A stretch of 64,000 nucleotides of DNA from the NCBI GenBank assembly GCA_015272325.1, contig JACYLU010000010.1, positions 48,606 through 112,605 of the forward strand. Direction: 5' to 3'. The stretch comes from Synechococcales cyanobacterium C42_A2020_086. GTDB lineage: Bacteria; Cyanobacteriota; Cyanobacteriia; Elainellales; Elainellaceae. The notes under the pieces were generated by a model. It saw nothing but the letters and a program-made list of their open reading frames with translations, ran no database searches and was not told the DNA's origin. The first letter of the stretch is position 1; the number at the start of each line of letters is the position of its first letter. Positions 58,865-64,000 of this stretch are shown one piece after another. Made by a program: the position numbers and the translations under genes.

Positions 58865-60250
58865 GTGGTTACGTCATTGTCATTGCACGATCGACTGCAA
58901 GATGCGATTGCCCCCTATTGCCCGCAGGTGGATTACCTAGAAATCCGCCTTGAACAGAGCGAATCGACGCTGATTTCCTATCGTGGGCGGCAGCTCGACG
59001 CGGTAGATCGCAGTTTTGCCTTGGCGGGCGGCATTCGGGCTTGTCATCGCGGCGGCTGGAGCTTTGTGACGTTTAACGGCTTGAGTGATCTGAGCCAGCG
59101 TATCGAGGAAGCGATTGCCCAAGCCAAACTCGTCGGTCAGGACACTACGCAACTCGCCGAGGTTGCTCCCGTGCAGGACTTTGTGGCAGTGGAATTCGGC
59201 ACCGATCCGCGCGGCATTCCCCTCGACCGCAAACGCCAGCTGATCGAGTCCTACAACCAGATTTTGCTAGACGCCGATCCGCGTATTCAAACGACGATGA
59301 CCAGCTACAGCGAGCGGTTTGGCACCACCTATTTTGTCAACTCCTGCGGCACGGCGATTGCTCAAGAGCGGCTCGATGTCTCCGGGCGGTTTGGGGTGAT
59401 TGCCCGCGGGGAAGGCACCATCGTGCGGCAAAGCTTCGACTCAGTCCATTCTCGCTCCGACTATGGCGCCCTAGAGGGCTTGGAATCCTTGGTGCAGAGT
59501 ACCGCAGAGCGGGTGGTGCGGCAGTTGGAGGCTCAGCCCGTCCATGGTGGTCAGTACACGGTGATCCTTGATCCTTACCTCTCCGGTGTGTTCATCCACG
59601 AAGCCTTCGGGCATTTGTCGGAAGCCGATTTTGTCTACGAAAATCCCCGAATGCAGGAACTGCTGGTGCTGGGCAAGCCGATTGCCGTGCCGCAGCTTAA
59701 TGTGGTCGATGACGCTACCCTACCCGGTTTACCAGGATCGCTGAAATACGATGACGAAGGCGTGCCTACCCAGCGTAAATATTTAATCAAAGACGGTATT
59801 TTGACCCAGCGACTGCACAGCCGCGAAACCGCCGGCAAAATGCACGAGCCGCCTACCGGCAACGCCCGCGCCCTCAGCGCCCTCTATCCCCCAATTGTCC
59901 GCATGACCAACACCGGCATCGAGAGCGGCAGCCACACCTTCGAAGAGATGATTAGCGATATCAAAGAAGGGGTCTATGCTGTGCGCATGCTGGGCGGCCA
60001 AACCAACGGCGAACTCTTCACCTTTGCCGCCGCCGAGGGCTACATGATTCGAGATGGCAAGCTTGCCGAGCCGGTGAGCGACGTCACCCTTAGCGGCAAT
60101 GTGTTTCAGACCTTGAAAGACATCGAAGCGATTGGTAATGATGCAGTCTACAAAAACGGCGGCTGTGGCAAGGGCGGGCAATCTCCACTGCCAGTGAGCG
60201 TTGGCGGTCCCCATTTGCGGATCAGAAATGTTGTGGTTGGCGGTCGCTAG
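58865..60250 (+). CDS. tldD: TldD/PmbA family metalloprotease, TldD type
   Basis: TldD with PmbA forms a zinc protease that degrades unfolded peptides and trims some modified peptides such as microcin B17. The Zn motif HEAFGHLSE (HExxxH, with downstream residues) is intact at about residue 250. FALAGGIRACHRGGWSFVTF, SGRFGVIARGEGT, FTFAAAEGYMIRDGKL, GNVFQTLKDIEAIGND and GCGKGGQSPLPVSVGGPHLRIRNVVVGG mark the family. I start it at GTG 58865, where AGGG lies 6 nt upstream; GTG 58814 (17 codons earlier) is an alternative. PmbA is not in the window. It converges with rarD, 13 bp between stops. Confidence 0.93.
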   Translation: MVTSLSLHDRLQDAIAPYCPQVDYLEIRLEQSESTLISYRGRQLDAVDRSFALAGGIRACHRGGWSFVTFNGLSDLSQRIEEAIAQAKLVGQDTTQLAEVAPVQDFVAVEFGTDPRGIPLDRKRQLIESYNQILLDADPRIQTTMTSYSERFGTTYFVNSCGTAIAQERLDVSGRFGVIARGEGTIVRQSFDSVHSRSDYGALEGLESLVQSTAERVVRQLEAQPVHGGQYTVILDPYLSGVFIHEAFGHLSEADFVYENPRMQELLVLGKPIAVPQLNVVDDATLPGLPGSLKYDDEGVPTQRKYLIKDGILTQRLHSRETAGKMHEPPTGNARALSALYPPIVRMTNTGIESGSHTFEEMISDIKEGVYAVRMLGGQTNGELFTFAAAEGYMIRDGKLAEPVSDVTLSGNVFQTLKDIEAIGNDAVYKNGGCGKGGQSPLPVSVGGPHLRIRNVVVGGR

Positions 60251-60263
60251 GGTATTGGGCCAT

Positions 60264-61235
60264 TCAGGCAACCGTCTTGTGCCGCCTCCAGGAAGTGACT
60301 GAGTAGAGCAGCAGCGCGATCCAGATCAAGCCAAAGGTGATGCTGTGGGTGCGGGTAAACGGCTCCTGATAGAGAAACACGCCGAGTAGCAACTGCAAGC
60401 TGGGAGCAGCATACTGGAAGAAGCCCAGAGTGGACAAACGCAATCGCTTGGCGGCATTGTTGAACCAGAGCAGCGGCAGCGAAGTAATCACACCGCAGCC
60501 AATGAATAGCACATTGAGTTGCCCGCTTTCACCCCAATGCCCGGTCTGAGTAACGGCTCCATAGCCCAGAATTGCCAGTGCCACAGGGGTAATCAGCGCC
60601 GTTTCCACCGCCAACCCAGTCAGAGGAGCCGCCGGTACCACTTTACGCAGCAAGCCATAGAAGGCAAAGGAGAACGCCAGCCCCAGAGCAATCCAGGGAA
60701 TGGTGCCCAATTGCCAGACGAAGTAGCCAACCCCCAGCCCCGCCAGCAGCACCGCAACTCGTTGCCCGAGATGCAGCCGCTCTTTCAAAAATAGAAACCC
60801 AAATAGCACATTCACCAGCGGATTGATAAAGTAGCCCAAGCTGGTCTCCACGATACGGTCGGTGTTGACGCCGTAGATATACAGCCCCCAGTTAAACGCC
60901 AGCAGCGAGGCTGTCAGCAGCAATGCCCCTACCCGCTGGGGCTGCCAGAGCTGCCGAAATTCGGCCTGTCGCCCTTGCAGACACAACACCCCAATCAACA
61001 GCACAGCAGACCAGACAATGCGATGGCTGAGCACTTCCACCGCCGGCACCGTGCTAAACAGCTTCCAGTAAATGGGCAGCAGTCCCCAAGAGCCATAGGC
61101 AAGAATAGCGTAGAGGGCACCCCAGGAGATGCCGGGCAAAGCGCCAGACCAAAGAGAACGAGTCACAGGATGAACGCAACGGGTAGACGGCAAATCCCCA
61201 CAGTAACGCAAGCCGTGGAGAATCGACAGGTACAC
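60264..61235 (-). CDS. rarD: RarD-type EamA transporter (DMT superfamily)
   Basis: A 323-residue permease with ten hydrophobic helices in two EamA halves. RarD signature text is ILAYGSWGLLPIYWKLF, EVLSHRIVWSAVLLIGVLC, LLTASLLAFNWGLYIYGVNTDRIVETSLGYFINPLVNVLFGFLFLKERL and TSLPLLWFNNAAKRLRLSTLGFFQYAAPSLQLLLGVFLYQEPF. The family is named after chloramphenicol sensitivity, but natural substrates are unknown. The first 23 residues before VTRSLWSGALPG are unlike the family, so translation may begin at GTG 61166; neither start has a clear ribosome site. Nothing links it to the neighbouring tldD except convergence. Confidence 0.93.
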   Translation of the reverse strand: MYLSILHGLRYCGDLPSTRCVHPVTRSLWSGALPGISWGALYAILAYGSWGLLPIYWKLFSTVPAVEVLSHRIVWSAVLLIGVLCLQGRQAEFRQLWQPQRVGALLLTASLLAFNWGLYIYGVNTDRIVETSLGYFINPLVNVLFGFLFLKERLHLGQRVAVLLAGLGVGYFVWQLGTIPWIALGLAFSFAFYGLLRKVVPAAPLTGLAVETALITPVALAILGYGAVTQTGHWGESGQLNVLFIGCGVITSLPLLWFNNAAKRLRLSTLGFFQYAAPSLQLLLGVFLYQEPFTRTHSITFGLIWIALLLYSVTSWRRHKTVA

Positions 61236-61716
61236 TCAGGTTAGAATTCCATCGGCACAGCCGTACCACGGGAGTAGACTTGAGGCAAATGACATCTCGG
61301 ACTTGATCAAGCAGTTTTCTGGGCTTTGTCTCCATAGAACGCTTATATCACTTGCCACAATTTATACACAACACACCCAGATTAGAAGTGGAAGATATGC
61401 CGAAGATTTCTATATAACTACCCGGATTGGGCGTATATGTAGAAAAGTTTCAGTCTAACTCCCCATTTGGGATGGATAGGCTGAAAAGTTGCAGTATATC
61501 TGCCTGTCCAGGGGAGTTATGCTGAATTTTTCAGTCTAATAAGTTGCTGGGCTGCTTTAGTCCTTGACTGGGACGGTACAGCAATATTATTTGTGAGTAT
61601 CAAAGGCTAATCTACTTTGAGATTATCTGTGTGGCATCGCTTTGGGGGTGTTGGTAAGACGATCGCACAAATAGAGATTACGGCATAAAATCAAGGCAGG
61701 GTCTCATGCAAAAGAT
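61236..61716. other. Intergenic region with degenerate 40-bp tandem array
   Basis: This 481-bp stretch lies between rarD and the toxin-antitoxin pair. Its centre is occupied by the repeat array described at 61401-61560. No ORF is supported. Confidence 0.5.
61401..61560 (+). repeat. Four degenerate ~40-bp tandem units with CTGAAAA..TTTCAG core
   Basis: Units start at 61401, 61441, 61481 and 61521. Each begins with a gapped palindromic core (GAAGATTTC; GAAAAGTTTCAG; CTGAAAAGTTGCAG; CTGAATTTTTCAG). Then follow T(A/C)TA and a C-rich/G-rich part (CCCGGATTGGG, CCCCATTTGGGA, GCCTGTCCAGGGG, GTTGCTGGG). TAACTCCCC (61456-61464) and GGGGAGTTA (61511-61519) are a perfect 9-bp inverted repeat spanning two units. 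Confidence 0.6.
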
Positions 61717-61920
61717 ATGCTAAAAACGCTTTGGGCGACGGTTCGGCAAGGGAAAATTGAGTTACTGGAATCAGCAGAACTCCCAGAAGGGGTAAGAGTG
61801 CTGGTAACAGTTTTATGCGACGATGAGGCTGAATTTTGGCTACAGGCAAGCCAAACATCGCTTGATGCTGTTTGGGACAACGCTGAGGACGATGTGTATG
61901 CCCAGCTACTCCAAGCATGA
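61717..61920 (+). CDS. Antitoxin of a MazF/PemK-type toxin-antitoxin pair
   Basis: The 67-residue protein opens MLKTLWATVRQGKIELLESAELPEGVRVLVTVL, a short beta-hairpin start of the type used by small AbrB-less cyanobacterial antitoxins, and ends EFWLQASQTSLDAVWDNAEDDVYAQLLQA. The acidic C-terminal half (DAVWDNAEDDVYAQL) is a typical toxin-covering tail. Its last 23 bases overlap the start of the toxin gene, so both are translated together. In such pairs the antitoxin neutralises and usually co-represses; possible operator sites lie upstream (see the tandem array). Assignment rests on size, composition and partner. Confidence 0.85.
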   Translation: MLKTLWATVRQGKIELLESAELPEGVRVLVTVLCDDEAEFWLQASQTSLDAVWDNAEDDVYAQLLQA

Positions 61921-62227
61921 TGTGATTCTGGTGCGCTATCCCTTCTCAAACTTATCGAGTTCCAAGGTAAGACCTGCTGTTGTAGTTAGCACATCGCATC
62001 CGTCTCAAGACATGCTCATTACTCCTTTGACAAGTAAAACAGGTTCACTAATGGCAGGTGAGTTTGTGTTGTCTGAGTGGGCAGCAGCAGGATTGAACGT
62101 AGTAACCGCAGTCAAAAGAGGCGTGTATACAGTACATGAAGGTTTGGTGATCAAAGTGATTGGTCAGTTATCCAAGGTTGATGCTGATCAGCTTGAGCAA
62201 TCCTTGAGAGATTGGTTAGGTTTGTAG
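61898..62227 (+). CDS. MazF/PemK-family endoribonuclease toxin
   Basis: ATG 61898 (second of ATG-TGT-ATG) gives a 109-residue product beginning MPSYSKHDVILVRYPFSNLSSSKVRPAVVVST. This is the MazF/PemK fold start, where the KVRPAVVVS strand holds the catalytic Arg. PLTSKTGSLMAGEFVLSEWAAAGLN follows, and GVYTVHEGLVIKVIGQLSKVDADQLEQSL ends the domain; the family usually cuts mRNA. The frame is open upstream, but that part overlaps the antitoxin out of phase and is not coding. Pair length, order and overlap fit the antitoxin-toxin arrangement. Confidence 0.88.
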   Translation: MPSYSKHDVILVRYPFSNLSSSKVRPAVVVSTSHPSQDMLITPLTSKTGSLMAGEFVLSEWAAAGLNVVTAVKRGVYTVHEGLVIKVIGQLSKVDADQLEQSLRDWLGL

Positions 62228-62469
62228 ATTGATTTAGCAGCCACAACCCAACACTGCTTTGGTGCGGACGGTACAGAGGTTATTGGTGGGAGTTCAAGCC
62301 TGTCTGCCGCCGCACAGCTTCACCGTTAGACCGCTAAAATCTTCTGTTGAGAGAGTTCTTAGAGGTTATCTTTGTGAGTTCAAAACTAACTGTGAATATT
62401 CATCAGTACTTGAGGAATTATTAAGTAAAATCTTTTAGTCTAAAGTTAGAATGAGGAATTCCTTGGAAT

Positions 62470-63033
62470 ATGGCAACAGATAATCGTCTAAGTAGTGCTC
62501 GCAATGTTGGAGCATTAAGCGGTATACGAATTTTCAAAGACTCTGTTGGTTTACGAGATAAGAACGACTACTATACATTTACGATAACTAGACGCAGTAG
62601 TTTCAATTTATCGCTAAAAAATCTTAAGAGCGATATTGATGTTTCTCTAATCCGAAATGGAAAAGCTATAGCTAATTCAAGTGAAAAGGAGAGTAGACCT
62701 GAAAAAATCACTAGAACTTTAGAAGCTGGAACCTACTATATTCATGTTTATCAGAGACGAGGTGAAAGTAAGTACCAGTTGAAACTTCAAGCAACTCCCC
62801 TCACTCAGCCGACTTCATCTGACTTGTACAGCAATGCCTTTCTAACTGGGTTGTCGGTTGTTTCCTTCTGTGGACGAACAAATGATCCGACGAGTTGTAA
62901 CACTCTGGAGAGAAGTAAATCTATCTTATGGAGTGGATGCGGACAGGGAAATCAGGATGCCTGCTCGTTTTTGCAGCAGCTAACGGATCTCGAAAACGCT
63001 GCTAAATTAACGGGATTTATCACGTCCTTTTGA
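62470..63033 (+). CDS. Pre-peptidase C-terminal (PPC) domain protein
   Basis: A 187-residue protein. Residues about 10-108 form a PPC-like beta-sandwich: DSVGLRDKNDYYTFTITRRSSFNLSLKNLKSDIDVSLIRNGKAIA, then TRTLEAGTYYIHVYQRRGESKYQLKLQA. Such domains occur at the ends of secreted proteases and surface proteins. The C-terminal part (SNAFLTGLSVVSFCGRTNDPTSCNTLERSKSILWSGCGQGNQDACSFLQQL) has four cysteines and no recognised family. There is no N-terminal signal peptide, but cyanobacterial proteins of this type may leave by other routes. AT content is higher than in genes further left, consistent with the accessory character of this end. Confidence 0.75.
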   Translation: MATDNRLSSARNVGALSGIRIFKDSVGLRDKNDYYTFTITRRSSFNLSLKNLKSDIDVSLIRNGKAIANSSEKESRPEKITRTLEAGTYYIHVYQRRGESKYQLKLQATPLTQPTSSDLYSNAFLTGLSVVSFCGRTNDPTSCNTLERSKSILWSGCGQGNQDACSFLQQLTDLENAAKLTGFITSF

Positions 63034-63034
63034 T

Positions 63035-63154
63035 TTACTTGATGTTGTGGCTTCTGATACCGATCCGTTAGTCGCAATAGGTTTGCTGCGTGGTTTTAAG
63101 CCTCAGGTTGAAGTAGTTGAAGGTCGTCGAGTTACAATCGAGGTAATGCAGTAG
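63035..63154 (+). pseudogene. C-terminal fragment of a clan AA aspartic protease
   Basis: The frame from 63035 to the TAG at 63152 reads LDVVASDTDPLVAIGLLRGFKPQVEVVEGRRVTIEVMQ when taken in short pieces. The ASDTDPLVAIGLLRGF and VEVVEGRRVTI parts resemble the end of retropepsin-like clan AA proteases found with cyanobacterial accessory genes. The catalytic DTG part and about 80 preceding residues are absent, and the frame begins only just after the PPC gene stop. It is therefore a remnant. Family call is by eye. Confidence 0.5.
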
Positions 63155-63636
63155 AGTTAGATGGTTGGTGGGGTACGGTCTAACAATATGCTCTGAGGAG
63201 GACGGGGTCAAGTAGAAGTAGAAGATTCCATTTTTTACTTATGCTGATAATTTAGTTTTGACATCGCAAACTGATCAACTCTAGAAAAAGCCATGATGCT
63301 GATTTAAGGTTGATCTTCATTTTGATTTCAGGCACTCATTTTTCTGATTCTCAATCTGTTTCTATTTGCAGTTTTTTAGGTTCTCCTGCTTATTAACATC
63401 CTTGCTTACCAGACATTGCAATTACAGGGTCAGATTCTGTACCAGCGGGGACTTCTTTTTCTTCAACTCAACCAGAACGTTAGGTTGCTTAGACGGTCGG
63501 GGTGGGCGCAACTGCAAGGTGATCTGTTGGAAGCTTAAGCTAATTGGCAACGGTGGGTTACCAGATACAGGGTTTGCTTAGTGCTAATTCTGGGAACTCT
63601 AAAGATCGATTTAACATTTTAATCAGGCAAACGATT
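63155..63636. other. AT-rich region without an intact gene
   Basis: The 482-bp stretch shows several stop-broken frames. One of them, 63380-63538, reads INILAYQTLQLQGQILYQRG and continues LNQNVRLLRRSGWAQLQGDLLEA. An in-frame TAG (63377-63379) separates it from a hydrophobic run LILNLFLFAVF. This may be another decayed gene, but I cannot assign it. Frames elsewhere look random. Confidence 0.35.
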
Positions 63637-63975
63637 ATGGATGAGTTAGTCAATAAGTTGGCTGGTCTGGGAGTTGCTGGCTTGGTGTTGGTTGGACTTG
63701 TTGCAACTTCTCTCTATGTTGGAGCCGTTGCTATTACGACATCCTGAGCTGTGTTAGGTGGTCCTTCGGAATGATTCGGTGGTGCAGTTGCTCTTACCTT
63801 GATTGCAGCTATTTCTAGCATGATTGCAAAGGTCGGGGTTGAAACTCTTGCAAAGGCTGTAGTTAAAAAGCTAAAAGACAGCGGCAGATCAGAAATTTCC
63901 ATCATTCAAGAGATCAATAATTTTCCTATGATCACTCAAGGTCTAAGAGCTTGTTTTCAAAGAGATATTAAGTAG
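63637..63975 (+). pseudogene. Small membrane protein gene interrupted by two TGA codons
   Basis: One frame from ATG 63637 to TAG 63973 encodes MDELVNKLAGLGVAGLVLVGL, two hydrophobic helices and a charged tail (AKAVVKKLKDSGRSEISIIQEINNFP). TGA stands at 63745-63747 and 63772-63774. The DNA at the second stop, CCTTCGGAATGATTCGG, becomes CCT-TTC-GGA-ATG-ATT-GG if one T is restored and one C removed. That gives GGPFGMIGG, a natural glycine-rich turn. So a one-base loss and a one-base gain cancel each other, and the first TGA is a separate nonsense change. Protein character after both stops is retained, so decay seems recent. Confidence 0.7.
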
Positions 63976-64000
63976 ATGAAGCGGGGAAAACAGCAGAAGC
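63976..64000 (+). CDS. Possible start of a gene cut by the right window edge
   Basis: Immediately after the TAG of the preceding pseudogene stands ATG (TAGATG). It opens MKRGKQQK up to the end of the window. Eight residues are too few to identify anything; the tight spacing is the only support. Confidence 0.2.

Noticed and set aside
1..64000. CRISPR arrays, rRNA genes, IS elements with transposase
   Set aside because: No regularly spaced identical repeats, no rRNA sequence and no transposase-like frame were found on either strand.

Overview
The window is cyanobacterial chromosome. The evidence is a ferredoxin-thioredoxin reductase variable chain gene, a four-ACT aspartate kinase, a Mo-dependent-nitrogenase C-terminal domain protein, a DUF4278 protein, a TIGR02588 remnant, WD40/FHA and Ser/Thr-kinase/MORN proteins, and scattered HIP1 octamers GCGATCGC (for example at 15157, 18611, 19002, 41970, 44800 and 46369). 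Base composition is moderately GC-rich. Genes are on both strands in short units and intergenic spaces are wide. The species cannot be named from the sequence; a filamentous, Leptolyngbya-like lineage is a guess.

Layout. 0-12 kb: 5' part of a mechanosensitive-channel-like gene (left edge), an SRPBCC protein, aspartate kinase, tRNA-Arg(CCG), two tandem exported SH3 proteins, a PuuE-type deacetylase, an FG-GAP/RTX secreted protein, a trypsin-like protease and a basic-tailed protein with a clear intrinsic terminator. 12-24 kb: glutaminase, a Ser/Thr kinase with MORN repeats, an exported proline-rich peptide next to an L,D-transpeptidase, a 1357-residue pseudokinase/TPR/double WD40 propeller/FHA protein, a GH31 glucosidase and a short-chain dehydrogenase. 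24-42 kb: a frameshifted HIT gene, a PAS histidine kinase with a structured leader, two membrane proteins in a coupled operon, peptide deformylase, two GH13 enzymes, DUF39 homocysteine-biosynthesis protein, several small genes, homoserine kinase and an HtrA protease. 42-61 kb: glyS, hisA, a sugar-type aminotransferase, then a run of unusual enzymes (alpha-oxoamine synthase, Rieske oxygenase, GH3 amide synthetase, MFS exporter, JmjC-like and AspH-like oxygenases), then YdcF, ftrV, tldD and rarD. 61-64 kb: a degenerate region with a repeat array, a MazF-type toxin-antitoxin pair, a PPC-domain protein and at least two decayed genes.

How genes work together. LysC, ThrB and DUF39 all touch aspartate-family amino acid metabolism. 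GH31 and the two GH13 proteins, all without signal peptides, point to intracellular alpha-glucan turnover. The kinase/MORN, proline-rich peptide, L,D-transpeptidase and SH3 proteins suggest envelope functions. The block at 48.4-56.7 kb has the parts of a small-molecule pathway (carbon-carbon condensation, amide formation, three oxygenases, export) and is my best candidate for an undescribed system. That is an inference from gene content.

Other notable features are a possible attenuator or sRNA upstream of the histidine kinase, a 32-bp palindrome upstream of thrB, a pseudogene interrupted by two TGA codons, and a recurring pattern of exact 10-20 bp tandem duplications confined to intergenic DNA.
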